The translations under genes and the position numbers were made by a program. The notes below the pieces were generated by a model, which worked only from the letters and a program-made list of their open reading frames with translations, was not told where the DNA came from and did no database searches. Shown piece by piece: positions 48,937-57,572 of a stretch of DNA of 64,000 bases; the first letter of the stretch is position 1; each line of letters begins with the position of its first letter. Source of the DNA: Methylophilaceae bacterium LSUCC0665 (lineage in GTDB: Bacteria; Pseudomonadota; Gammaproteobacteria; Burkholderiales; Methylophilaceae); contig CP103437.1 in the NCBI GenBank assembly GCA_024919215.1, forward strand, positions 1,116,001-1,180,000, in the 5' to 3' direction.

Positions 48937-49734
48937 CTATAACCTCAGATCCCTTAAATAATCATTAGCTTGATAATGAAATGGAACAGGGCCGTCTTTT
49001 TGCGAATGAACAAATTGTTTCACAAAAGGAAGTTGAGATTTTTTAAGATCACTTGGCGACCCTTCAGCGGCCACAATTCCATCAGCAATAAAATAAATAT
49101 AGTCCGCAAATGCAAAAGTTTCGGTGACATCATGAGTTACAATTATAGATGTTGCTCCAAGAGCATCATTGAGCGTTCTGATTAAATCACATATGACGCC
49201 CATTGATATTGGATCAAGTCCTGCAAAGGGTTCGTCATACATAATGATATCTGGATCTAATGCGATAGCTCTTGCAAGAGCCACTCTTCTTGCCATACCT
49301 CCAGATAATTCAGTTGGCATTAGGTGATTTGCTCCGCGAAGACCAACCGCATTCAGTTTCATGAGGACTAGATCTTTGATAATTTCTTCACTTAAGTTTG
49401 TGTGCTCTCTAATCGGAAACGCCACATTTTCAAAGACACTTAAGTCACTAAAGAGGGCTCCATGCTGGAACAACATTCCCATTTTTCGTCTCAGTTCATA
49501 AATGCCTTTTCGACCTTGTTTATGAACTATTTGTCCGTCTACTTCAACTTGTCCCGAAGTTGGTTTGATTTGGCCTCCAATTAACCTCAGTATTGTGGTT
49601 TTTCCACAGCCACTGCCCCCCATAATGGCAACAACTTTGCCACGATGAAAATTCATATTAATTTTTTTGTGGATTTGTCTTTCGGCATAGCCAAAGGCGA
49701 GATCTTTAATTGAGACGATTAAATCTTTTTGCAT
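48937..49734 (-). CDS. mlaF: Phospholipid ABC transporter ATPase MlaF
   Basis: MlaF powers lipid transport by the Mla complex. The 265-aa protein has Walker A GGSGCGKTT (about residues 39-47), signature LSGGMARRVALARAIALDP, Walker B IIMYDEPFAGLDP and the H-loop VTHDVTETF. It is the first gene of mlaFEDCB and is preceded by only 44 bp to the ccsA stop region. I could not place a convincing promoter. Confidence 0.96.
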   Translation of the reverse strand: MQKDLIVSIKDLAFGYAERQIHKKINMNFHRGKVVAIMGGSGCGKTTILRLIGGQIKPTSGQVEVDGQIVHKQGRKGIYELRRKMGMLFQHGALFSDLSVFENVAFPIREHTNLSEEIIKDLVLMKLNAVGLRGANHLMPTELSGGMARRVALARAIALDPDIIMYDEPFAGLDPISMGVICDLIRTLNDALGATSIIVTHDVTETFAFADYIYFIADGIVAAEGSPSDLKKSQLPFVKQFVHSQKDGPVPFHYQANDYLRDLRL

Positions 49735-49778
49735 GGTCTAGATATTTTACATTATTTTAAATTTGAAAACTTATATGC

Positions 49779-50873
49779 TTAAAGTTCTCCATAAGAATGT
49801 AATCCTGATAGAAATAGGTTGACACCAATGAAAGCAAAGGTAGTTATGAGCAATCCAATGACAGACCACCAAGCTAATATATCTCCTCGTAAACCCTTAA
49901 CCAATCTTAAGTGCAGCCATGCAGCGTAGTTAAGCCAAACAATGAGTGCCCAGGTTTCTTTTGGATCCCAAGACCAATAACCGCCCCATGCTTCTGCCGC
50001 CCAGATGGCTCCTAAAATAGTTGCAATCGTAAAAAAGATAAACCCAATAGCGATCGATTTGTACATTAAATCTTCCATTACGTATTCACTTGGTAAAATA
50101 TTTTTTATCAAAGATTGATTTCTTAACAAATAGGCTACCGCGATCATTGCGGATATTGAAAAAGCTCCATAGCCAATAAAATTTGTTGGGACATGAATTT
50201 TCATCCAATAAGATTGCAGTGCAGGCACAAGAGGTTGAATCGCATCTGCATTTTTAGCAAAGGTGTACCACAAAATGAATGCAACAGCTGCATTAATGAT
50301 GATTAAGACAAAGCTGCCTAACTTTTTAGTTTGCGACTTTTGCTCATAATAGAGATACATTGCCCCTGTAATTAAACAGAATAAAACAAAAACCTCGTAC
50401 AAATTACTAATGGGAATATGACCCACATCAGGACTAATAAGATATGACTCATACCATCTTACCATCAGCCCAGTAAAACCAGTTGTCAAAGCTATCCATG
50501 AAAAATTTGATCCTAAATTCGCACTAAATTGATTCGATTTAATTGATGAATATAAATAGGATGCCAGACTCAGCGGGAAAAAAAATGTCATCCACATGAT
50601 CATTGATTGACTTGAAAAAAAATATTTCAAGAAAAAATTTGACTCCTGCATTTGAAGATCATTTTGAAAGATCATTACAGCAATGATAGTCAGAAAAAAT
50701 ATCGCTAAAAATAATTTTCTAAAAGAACTCCAAAAATAACCAAGCCATATAAAAACTGGGACTGAGAAAACAAGAATTGCTACTTCGTATGCATCCATAA
50801 ATTCCCTGAAATTAATAAAGCTATATATTCCTGAAAAAATAATAGATAAAATAAATAATATATTTAGAATCAT
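49779..50873 (-). CDS. Cytochrome c biogenesis protein CcsA/ResC (System II)
   Basis: This protein forms, with ResB, the heme transporter and cytochrome c synthase of System II. The 364-aa membrane protein has about eight hydrophobic segments and the tryptophan-rich heme-binding WWD motif WGGYWSWDPKETWALIVWL with flanking histidines (FIGYGAF... and WLHLRL). It lies 2 bp after resB. The products needing it here are cytochromes c1 and c4. Confidence 0.93.
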   Translation of the reverse strand: MILNILFILSIIFSGIYSFINFREFMDAYEVAILVFSVPVFIWLGYFWSSFRKLFLAIFFLTIIAVMIFQNDLQMQESNFFLKYFFSSQSMIMWMTFFFPLSLASYLYSSIKSNQFSANLGSNFSWIALTTGFTGLMVRWYESYLISPDVGHIPISNLYEVFVLFCLITGAMYLYYEQKSQTKKLGSFVLIIINAAVAFILWYTFAKNADAIQPLVPALQSYWMKIHVPTNFIGYGAFSISAMIAVAYLLRNQSLIKNILPSEYVMEDLMYKSIAIGFIFFTIATILGAIWAAEAWGGYWSWDPKETWALIVWLNYAAWLHLRLVKGLRGDILAWWSVIGLLITTFAFIGVNLFLSGLHSYGEL

Positions 50874-50875
50874 TT

Positions 50876-52765
50876 CTATTCCTTAGTCTTAAATTTTTCT
50901 GTCAAATTTTTACAATAATTATCGAAGTCAATGTGTTCGCGATTAGAGGCCATCGCCACGGCATACTTCCTCGGTGATTTTTTTATAAGCCACAAACGAA
51001 TTTCTTGGACATAAATCATACAAAAAATTCCAATCACTAAAAATAAAGATCCAATATACACCCATATTTTCCCTGGATCTTTGGTTAATTGCATTCCACT
51101 AGCATAGATTTTTTCATATTCGTTCAAAATGAGAAATGGACTGTCGCCATAAAAAAAACTGTCGCTATATGCATTTAAAGCATCTTGTAAAAAATCATTT
51201 TCTATTATGTTATTGGTAATTAATTGCTGATTCATCGACTCTGCAAGAAAGTAAATGATCTTAATATAAGAATCTGCAACGGACTCTTGATTCTCCAGCG
51301 CAACTGTATCTTCAATCATTGCTGCAAGGCCAGAATAACCGCTCTTCAAATAAACATTAAATATATCTTGAGTATTTTTTTTAAAATTTTCTTTTGCCTC
51401 AACACTATTGAGAGAACTTGCTTGGTCAGCAAGTATGTTTATATTTTTAAGTAATAATTCCTCTGATCGAATATTTTTTAAAAACGTTTGATAACCTTGG
51501 AGCGATAGATCGCTATCTGCTGGGATGCGTAAAAACTTAAGCTCACTTTGTAGATCTTCTCGCACCCCGCTCATAAAAAAGAATTTTTCGTTTTCAGGGA
51601 TCGGGTTTTGATATGTTTGATACTCCACCGCTTGCCCAGAAGCATTTCTAAATTTATACACCACGCTCGGACCTATATTTTGTGTTTTTAATTTACCGTC
51701 TTTCTCAATCTGAAAGATATTAAATTCTCTAAAATCATCAAACTCAAAAACATATTCTTGCTGATCAGTATTAAATGAATTTTGCTTATACACTTCAGAG
51801 GATAAGTTTATCGGTTGGTAACGATTAAATAAGTCTATTAGCGTTAAATCTAGTCTGGAACCACCATCTTGAAAGTCAGATTGATAAATCGTTATGCCGT
51901 CCATAGTAAATGGCTTATTAACAGAAATTGTTTCTGTAAACTCTTGTCCATCTTTACGAATTTTAATATCACTCAAAAAAGCTTTTGGTTGACCAGTGGA
52001 GTAGTGCTCAATATGAAATTTATCTAATTTAATTTCAAATGGAAGATGTTGAACAAGATAACCATCTTTTATTCTCAACAGAGCCTTGTTATTTTTTTCC
52101 TGTTCATTCAATAAAAGCGTTGCTCTGTATGAAAAATTATCGATATCTAACTGACTCTCGGCTGGAACTTCACTAAATTTAAGATTTCTTGATTCAATTT
52201 TTTTAAATCCAAAAGATTCCTGAAGCTTGAAGTATAGATTTCCATCCAAAATACCGCCAATGCTTATCACAATGATGGCTAGATGAGTAAATATGTATCC
52301 AAGTTTTTGTAGGTCACCTTTTTTTGCTACAAGAATATCCTTGTCCTTACTAGCCTTAATACGAAAACCTGCTTTGTTTAATATCTCTGTCAAAGTATTT
52401 AAAGACTTATCTGAAGAAAATTCATAATAATTTTTAAATTTTTTAAAAGAACTATGACTTAAGCTGCCTTGAAATCGTCGAATATCTTTAATTATTTTTG
52501 GGGAGTTTCTCGACACACACAATGAAGTTGATACGACTAAAAATAATAAAATTATTAGGAACCAAAAGGCCTGGTAAATATTGTATACATCAAAAACTTC
52601 AAAGATTGGAAACCAAAATTGTCCAAATTGAACGAGATAATTATTGTAAGGCTCACTTTGTTTAACAACCGTACCAATAATTGATGCAATTGCTACAACA
52701 CTCAGCATAGTGATAGCAAAGCGCATCGTGCTCAAAAGATGTATGAATGATCTTGTTTTAGCCAC
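50876..52765 (-). CDS. Cytochrome c biogenesis protein ResB/Ccs1 (System II)
   Basis: ResB is the second System II subunit, with a large periplasmic domain. The 629-aa protein has hydrophobic segments near residues 10-30, 65-85 and 155-175, a long soluble domain with SFGFKKIESRNLKFSEVPAE and NKPFTMDGITIYQSDFQDGG, and a final segment near residues 565-590. The pattern fits the ResB family; ccsA follows immediately. A 63-bp gap with no clear signal separates it from the cytochrome c4 gene. Confidence 0.92.
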   Translation of the reverse strand: MAKTRSFIHLLSTMRFAITMLSVVAIASIIGTVVKQSEPYNNYLVQFGQFWFPIFEVFDVYNIYQAFWFLIILLFLVVSTSLCVSRNSPKIIKDIRRFQGSLSHSSFKKFKNYYEFSSDKSLNTLTEILNKAGFRIKASKDKDILVAKKGDLQKLGYIFTHLAIIVISIGGILDGNLYFKLQESFGFKKIESRNLKFSEVPAESQLDIDNFSYRATLLLNEQEKNNKALLRIKDGYLVQHLPFEIKLDKFHIEHYSTGQPKAFLSDIKIRKDGQEFTETISVNKPFTMDGITIYQSDFQDGGSRLDLTLIDLFNRYQPINLSSEVYKQNSFNTDQQEYVFEFDDFREFNIFQIEKDGKLKTQNIGPSVVYKFRNASGQAVEYQTYQNPIPENEKFFFMSGVREDLQSELKFLRIPADSDLSLQGYQTFLKNIRSEELLLKNINILADQASSLNSVEAKENFKKNTQDIFNVYLKSGYSGLAAMIEDTVALENQESVADSYIKIIYFLAESMNQQLITNNIIENDFLQDALNAYSDSFFYGDSPFLILNEYEKIYASGMQLTKDPGKIWVYIGSLFLVIGIFCMIYVQEIRLWLIKKSPRKYAVAMASNREHIDFDNYCKNLTEKFKTKE

Positions 52766-52828
52766 TAAAAATTTAAATAAGAATGATTAATTAACAATGA
52801 CAAAAGATATTCACAAATGTTCGAGTAA

Positions 52829-53428
52829 TTATTTCAAACCTTGGATATAGTCAGACACCGCATCCATTTCTTTTTCTGATAATTTTTCTGCAATCATTCT
52901 CATGACTTTCTCAGAATCATTTGCACGAAGTCCAGCAGAAAAGTTTTGTAATTGAGTTTTTAAATAATCAGCATGTTGAGCGTTGAGTCTAGGAAATTTT
53001 GAAGGTATACCATGACCAGATGGTCCGTGGCAGCCTGCGCATGCTGGAACTTTCTTTTCCTTGATGCCTGCTCTAAAAATTTTTTCCCCAAGACTTCCTT
53101 TACCATTGGAAGTTGCTTTGGATAACTTTAGATCTTGTTTAGAAAAATATTCTGACAAACTTTTCATTTCATCCTCAGATAAATTAGTGACTATGCCAGC
53201 CATCACCCCATTATCTCGCTCACCAGATTTATAATTCATCAATTGTTTGTAAAGATACGACTGGTGTTGAGCAGATAATTTTGGATTTGCTGCAATGATG
53301 CTATTGCCATCCATAGCATGACAAGCCACGCAGACATTTTGAACAATCTTTTCAACATTTATAGATTCTGCTGATACGCTATTCACAAAAATTAAAGTAA
53401 TAGTAAGAATTAAATATTTTTGAAACAT
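52829..53428 (-). CDS. Diheme cytochrome c4
   Basis: Cytochrome c4 carries electrons from the bc1 complex to terminal oxidases in the periplasm. The 199-aa protein has a signal peptide (residues 1-20, ending SVSA) and two similar class I heme domains: C33-VA-C36-H37 and C130-AG-C133-H134, with methionines such as in GVMAGIV and KVMRMIAEK as likely axial ligands. It is followed by the System II genes that would attach its hemes. Confidence 0.94.
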   Translation of the reverse strand: MFQKYLILTITLIFVNSVSAESINVEKIVQNVCVACHAMDGNSIIAANPKLSAQHQSYLYKQLMNYKSGERDNGVMAGIVTNLSEDEMKSLSEYFSKQDLKLSKATSNGKGSLGEKIFRAGIKEKKVPACAGCHGPSGHGIPSKFPRLNAQHADYLKTQLQNFSAGLRANDSEKVMRMIAEKLSEKEMDAVSDYIQGLK

Positions 53429-53496
53429 AATAAACCTGAAATTGTAATTGATTTAAGAAACATAATATTAAACTAAAAGCTTTCCCAATAGTAGTT

Positions 53497-53505
53497 TGAT
53501 ATGAT
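53497..53505 (+). promoter_or_regulatory. Extended -10 promoter giving a probably leaderless engB mRNA
   Basis: On the plus strand TG-A-TATGAT (53497-53505) is an extended -10 element. Only six bases separate it from the engB ATG at 53512, so transcription should start at or within a base or two of the start codon. No ribosome binding site is present. Confidence 0.5.
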
Positions 53506-53511
53506 GTTGAA

Positions 53512-54123
53512 ATGTCAATAATTCATAATTTAAAATATATCCACTCAGCTCATTTCATAGATGATCTGCCTCAAGATACTGGATTTGAAATCGCTTTCGC
53601 TGGTCGCTCAAATGCTGGCAAATCAAGTGCCATTAATGCATTAGCGAACCATAATCGATTAGCCTATGTCAGTAAACAACCTGGGCGTACTCAATTAATT
53701 AATTTTTTTCAATTACATCATAGTGAAAATTTCAAAATTGTCGATCTTCCGGGCTACGGTTTTGCAAAAGTAAATATTGATATGAAAAAACATTGGGACA
53801 TTGTTTTGCCTCATTATCTGCAAAAACGACAAGCATTAGTAGGCCTTATTATTGTGATGGATATAAGACATTCACTTACCCCACTCGATGATCAAATGAT
53901 TCGATGGTTTATTCCAACAGGGAAGCCAATCCATATCTTATTAACCAAAGCAGATAAATTATCAAGAAATCAGGCCAATCAAGAACTACAAAAATTTAGT
54001 CAAAAAATAAAAAGTTGTAATTTTGAGGTTCCTATCTCTTTTCAGAGTTTTTCCAGTCTTAAAAAAGATGGACTTGAAGCTGTGGAGGATATTTTTCTTG
54101 AGTGGCTACCCTTTGGTGGCTAA
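53512..54123 (+). CDS. engB: Ribosome biogenesis GTPase EngB/YsxC
   Basis: EngB is an essential GTPase for assembly of the large ribosomal subunit. The 203-aa protein has G1 GRSNAGKSS (residues 31-39), the switch region QPGRTQLINFF, G3 DLPGYGFAK and G4 LLTKADKLS. It is divergent from cytochrome c4 and its 3' end overlaps the convergent trmB by 18 bp. No Shine-Dalgarno sequence is visible. Confidence 0.96.
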   Translation: MSIIHNLKYIHSAHFIDDLPQDTGFEIAFAGRSNAGKSSAINALANHNRLAYVSKQPGRTQLINFFQLHHSENFKIVDLPGYGFAKVNIDMKKHWDIVLPHYLQKRQALVGLIIVMDIRHSLTPLDDQMIRWFIPTGKPIHILLTKADKLSRNQANQELQKFSQKIKSCNFEVPISFQSFSSLKKDGLEAVEDIFLEWLPFGG

Positions 54124-54774
54124 GATATCCCAAACTTCATGGCCAAGCCGCATCCCCCTAGATTCATACTTTGTTTCTGGCCTACAATCTGGTCTTTCAT
54201 GAAAGTTGTTTGTAATTAATGTTAAATTATCACGTGTTTTTATTGCTTCAATAATTTCTAGGGCATAGGGTTCCCAATCTGTTGCAATATGAAGTATCCC
54301 GCCATCAACTAATTTACTGATAATTAAATTAAGATTTTCATTATTTACCAACCTTCTTTTATTATGTCTTTTTTTGTGCCAGGGGTCAGGAAAGAAAATA
54401 TTAACTTTTGACAAAAAACTATCTTTAATCATGAATCTCAAAACTTCAAGCGCATCGTGAGGGATAATTTTGATGTTCGTTAAATTATCTGCATTTGATA
54501 ATTTAATTAAATTTCCAATACCAGGTTGATGAACATCTGTAACGATATAATTGGTATCAGAATTATTCTGCGCAATTTTATGAGTTGCACCCCCCATCCC
54601 AAAACCAATCTCAAAACAAATAGGTTGTTCAGTTAAAAATAATTGCTCTTCTTGTAATAGCTCTTCTTTAAATTCTATTAAGAATGATTTGCCATTTACT
54701 TCTATCGCAATTTTTTGCGCTTTAGTCAGCCTCCCTTGCCTCTTTACATAGGTTCTAATTGGTTTATATTCCAT
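54106..54774 (-). CDS. trmB: tRNA (guanine-N7-)-methyltransferase
   Basis: TrmB makes m7G46 in tRNA using S-adenosylmethionine. The 222-aa protein has the SAM motif CFEIGFGMGGATHKIAQ, the VTDVHQPGIGNLI segment and the highly conserved FFPDPWHKKRHNKRRLV motif. The end matches the family pattern (RPETKYESRGMRLGHEVWDI). It lies 3 bp after the MidA-like gene and its stop lies inside the end of engB. Confidence 0.96.
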   Translation of the reverse strand: MEYKPIRTYVKRQGRLTKAQKIAIEVNGKSFLIEFKEELLQEEQLFLTEQPICFEIGFGMGGATHKIAQNNSDTNYIVTDVHQPGIGNLIKLSNADNLTNIKIIPHDALEVLRFMIKDSFLSKVNIFFPDPWHKKRHNKRRLVNNENLNLIISKLVDGGILHIATDWEPYALEIIEAIKTRDNLTLITNNFHERPDCRPETKYESRGMRLGHEVWDILATKG

Positions 54775-54777
54775 ACT

Positions 54778-55872
54778 TTATAGAAGGTGAGTTTTATCAA
54801 AATTTTTAAAGCCGTCTAATGAGGATTGACAATTTTTTGAAATAGCCATCACTTTCATTAAGTCTCCCATTTCAGCTGGACTTGTCAATAAATTAATATC
54901 ACTTAATAACTTCAAATGGTCTTTAATTGTATTAGCATCATCAATCTCTAAACCTAAGTTATTTAGAAAATGACTTAAGTGAGTATATCCTAAAATATTT
55001 AAGTTAAATTTTTGAGTTAAAAAGGCTAGGTGAGTAAAATTAACGTGATAAGTAATATCTTGATCTCCAATGTCTTGAAATATATTTTCGCTCAGAAGAT
55101 TCCTCTTAAAACCTCTTAATGTTCCCCGAGGTCGACTTGAATGGAATAATTGTCTTTCATCCATACCGTAATCAAAAAGAAAGCACACCATTTGTTCAGC
55201 TTTAGAAAATTCAGAAAATATTTTTTTATAATCTGCAGAATATTCAAACTCAAATATTCCATCACCGAGTGCTATTTCATAATCAAAATACTTTTTATTT
55301 TCAGACAATATCCAAGTAAAGCTTTGATCAACCACACCAACTTTTTTTTCCATTATCTCGTTTTCAAATGAAGCAAAAACATCTGCAGGTATTGCATCAA
55401 ATAATTCATTGGCAATGATGACACCGTTAAATTGCTCAATAAATTCTTCAACCCATGTTATTTTTTTAAATAACTCAGTCGTTAATTTTTCTTGTAATAC
55501 TTGCTGTTGATAATTTTTTAATGCATGACTTTTCTCAAGAATATAATAATTATTAAATTCAACACCTCTTTGATTCAAGTTAAGAATCATATCTATTGCT
55601 AGCTGAGAATTTCCTGCACCAATCTCTAAAATATTTTTATCGACATCTAGAAAACATTGTTCAATTTGCTTTGTTAATGAAATCGCAAATGTTTGGCCAA
55701 GCATCGGGGCTGTATAAAAATCTCCATATTTCCCAAATTGATTAGACTGAGACGAATAATAACCATTAGCTGAGTCATATAAGCATATGTCCATAAATTT
55801 TGAGAATGAAATGGCTCTATCCATTTCATTATTTATTGTTTCAATAATCTTTTTTTTCAGATTAGACTTCAT
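54778..55872 (-). CDS. MidA/NDUFAF7-like SAM-dependent methyltransferase
   Basis: The family includes the human complex I assembly factor NDUFAF7, an arginine methyltransferase; bacterial roles are not established. The 364-aa protein has ISFSKFMDICLYDSANGYYS, FYTAPMLGQTFA, the SAM-binding ILEIGAGNSQLAIDM, and VIIANELFDAIPAD, all typical. It is divergent from the pteridine reductase and co-directional with trmB. Whether the arginine-methyltransferase function holds here is inference. Confidence 0.88.
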   Translation of the reverse strand: MKSNLKKKIIETINNEMDRAISFSKFMDICLYDSANGYYSSQSNQFGKYGDFYTAPMLGQTFAISLTKQIEQCFLDVDKNILEIGAGNSQLAIDMILNLNQRGVEFNNYYILEKSHALKNYQQQVLQEKLTTELFKKITWVEEFIEQFNGVIIANELFDAIPADVFASFENEIMEKKVGVVDQSFTWILSENKKYFDYEIALGDGIFEFEYSADYKKIFSEFSKAEQMVCFLFDYGMDERQLFHSSRPRGTLRGFKRNLLSENIFQDIGDQDITYHVNFTHLAFLTQKFNLNILGYTHLSHFLNNLGLEIDDANTIKDHLKLLSDINLLTSPAEMGDLMKVMAISKNCQSSLDGFKNFDKTHLL

Positions 55873-55912
55873 TTTTAATCAATAAAACCATCGAATAACC
55901 AAGTGCATCATT

Positions 55913-55918
55913 TATAAT
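55913..55918 (+). promoter_or_regulatory. -10 element giving a probably leaderless pteridine reductase mRNA
   Basis: A perfect TATAAT at 55913-55918 lies six bases before the ATG at 55925, so the predicted transcript starts at the start codon. The -35 region is poor. No ribosome binding site precedes the ATG. The arrangement is the same as at engB. Confidence 0.5.
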
Positions 55919-55924
55919 GTGTAA

Positions 55925-56677
55925 ATGTCAGAGAATATCACAAATAAAACTGCACTCATTACCGGTGGCGCTAGAAGAATTGGTGCTCACATATCTGAAT
56001 ATTTGCATGGTAAAGGGATGAATGTTCTGATTCACTATCGACAGTCAGAAAGCGAAGCGAAAAAGTTAAAGGTAAAATTAAACAAAAAAAGAAGAAATTC
56101 AGCTGAAATTTTTCAAGCGGACTTAAATAATGAAAATGTCTATAAAAATTTAATTGAATTCACGACAGATCATTTTAAGAGACTAGATTTTTTAATTAAT
56201 AATGCCTCATCATATTACCCTACCCCATTAAATAAATTAAACATTACAGACTGGAATGATCTGCTAGGGAGTAATTTAAAAGCTCCTCTATTTCTAGCTA
56301 AATATGCAGCGCCTTTCCTTGAAAAAACTAAAGGATCGATAGTCAATATTACTGATACTCATATTAAGAGTCCTAAAAAAAGCTATATTATTTATTCGAT
56401 AGCCAAAGCTGGGTTAGTAACCTTAACTCATTCTTTGGCTCAAGAGTTATCCCCAAATATTAGAGTAAATGCAGTAGCGCCTGGACCTATTCTTTGGCCT
56501 GATGATAAAAATGAATTTTCAAAAACTTATCGTGAAAAAGTTATTAAAGAAACATTATTAAAAAAAGTAGGTAATCCAACTGATATTTCAGAAGCTATTT
56601 TTTATCTATTGACTAGCGCCTCTTATACCACTGGGCATATTCTAGAAGTGGATGGGGGCAGATCATTTTCATTATGA
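55925..56677 (+). CDS. Pteridine reductase (SDR family, FolM/PTR1-like)
   Basis: This short-chain dehydrogenase likely reduces dihydropterins or dihydrofolate with NADPH. The 250-aa protein has the nucleotide motif TGGARRIG (residues 13-20), with Arg after Ala as in NADPH-dependent pteridine reductases, and NNASSYYP. The catalytic residues are Y157 and K161. The position 13 before the tyrosine is Asp (D144) instead of the usual SDR serine, which matches the D-Y-K triad of PTR1-type pteridine reductases. It overlaps ttcA by 4 bp. Confidence 0.9.
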   Translation: MSENITNKTALITGGARRIGAHISEYLHGKGMNVLIHYRQSESEAKKLKVKLNKKRRNSAEIFQADLNNENVYKNLIEFTTDHFKRLDFLINNASSYYPTPLNKLNITDWNDLLGSNLKAPLFLAKYAAPFLEKTKGSIVNITDTHIKSPKKSYIIYSIAKAGLVTLTHSLAQELSPNIRVNAVAPGPILWPDDKNEFSKTYREKVIKETLLKKVGNPTDISEAIFYLLTSASYTTGHILEVDGGRSFSL

Positions 56678-57507
56678 ATAAAGATCCTTTTTTACCTACC
56701 AACGTCAGCGGCAACTTCATTAAATTAAGAAATAAATTAATTTCTGCAACTGGAAAAGCGATTGCAGACTTTAATATGATCGAAGATAAAGATGTTGTGA
56801 TGGTTTGTCTCAGCGGAGGTAAAGATTCTTATACACTACTCTCTCTTCTTTTTGCACTCAAAAAAAGGGCCCCCATTGATTTTTCAATTATTGCAATGAA
56901 TCTCGATCAAAAACAGCCTGGGTTTCCAGAAAATGTACTTCCAGATTATTTAAATACACATGGAGTCGATTACAAAATCATAAATGAAGATACCTACTCT
57001 ATTGTGAAAGAAAAAATACCTGAAGGAAAAACTACTTGTTCATTATGCTCAAGGCTGAGAAGAGGAATTATTTACAGAGTTGCTAGAGAAATTGGCGCTA
57101 ATAAGATTGCTTTAGGACACCACAAAAATGATATTGTAGAAACGTTTTTTATGAATATGTTTTTTGGCTCTAAATTAAAGTCTATGCCGCCAAAATTATT
57201 ATCTGATGATCAGACTAATGTTGTTATTCGACCTTTGGCTTACATTGAAGAGAAGGACATCATCACTTTTTCCAACACTATGAATTATCCAATCATTCCA
57301 TGTAATTTATGTGGATCACAAGAAAACTTACAAAGAAATAAAGTTAAGTCTATGCTTAATTCATGGGAAAAAGAGCAACCTGGGCGATTAAATAACATCT
57401 TCCAATCACTCATGAATGTTGAACCCTCTCACCTTGCAGATACAAACCTCTATGATTTTAAAAATCTAAAAAAATTAAAAAAAGTTTTCGATATTTCTAA
57501 TCATTAA
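56674..57507 (+). CDS. ttcA: tRNA 2-thiocytidine biosynthesis protein TtcA
   Basis: TtcA thiolates cytidine 32 of some tRNAs, using an iron-sulfur cluster. The 277-aa protein has the PP-loop SGGKDS (residues 47-52), the paired cysteines C122 and C125 in [11 protein letters not shown], and [13 protein letters not shown] near residues 209-222. The start overlaps the preceding stop by 4 bp. Confidence 0.96.
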   Translation: MNKDPFLPTNVSGNFIKLRNKLISATGKAIADFNMIEDKDVVMVCLSGGKDSYTLLSLLFALKKRAPIDFSIIAMNLDQKQPGFPENVLPDYLNTHGVDYKIINEDTYSIVKEKIPEGKTTCSLCSRLRRGIIYRVAREIGANKIALGHHKNDIVETFFMNMFFGSKLKSMPPKLLSDDQTNVVIRPLAYIEEKDIITFSNTMNYPIIPCNLCGSQENLQRNKVKSMLNSWEKEQPGRLNNIFQSLMNVEPSHLADTNLYDFKNLKKLKKVFDISNH

Positions 57508-57518
57508 TTTCTCCAAAC

Positions 57519-57547
57519 TTGTCATTTTAATTTTTTCTATTTATGAT
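57519..57547 (+). promoter_or_regulatory. Sigma70-like promoter of topA
   Basis: TTGTCA (57519-57524) and TATGAT (57542-57547) are separated by exactly 17 bp, 26 bp before the topA start. Both hexamers differ from consensus at one position. Confidence 0.65.
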
Positions 57548-57572
57548 GCTCTTTCGATTTGAAAGATAAACT

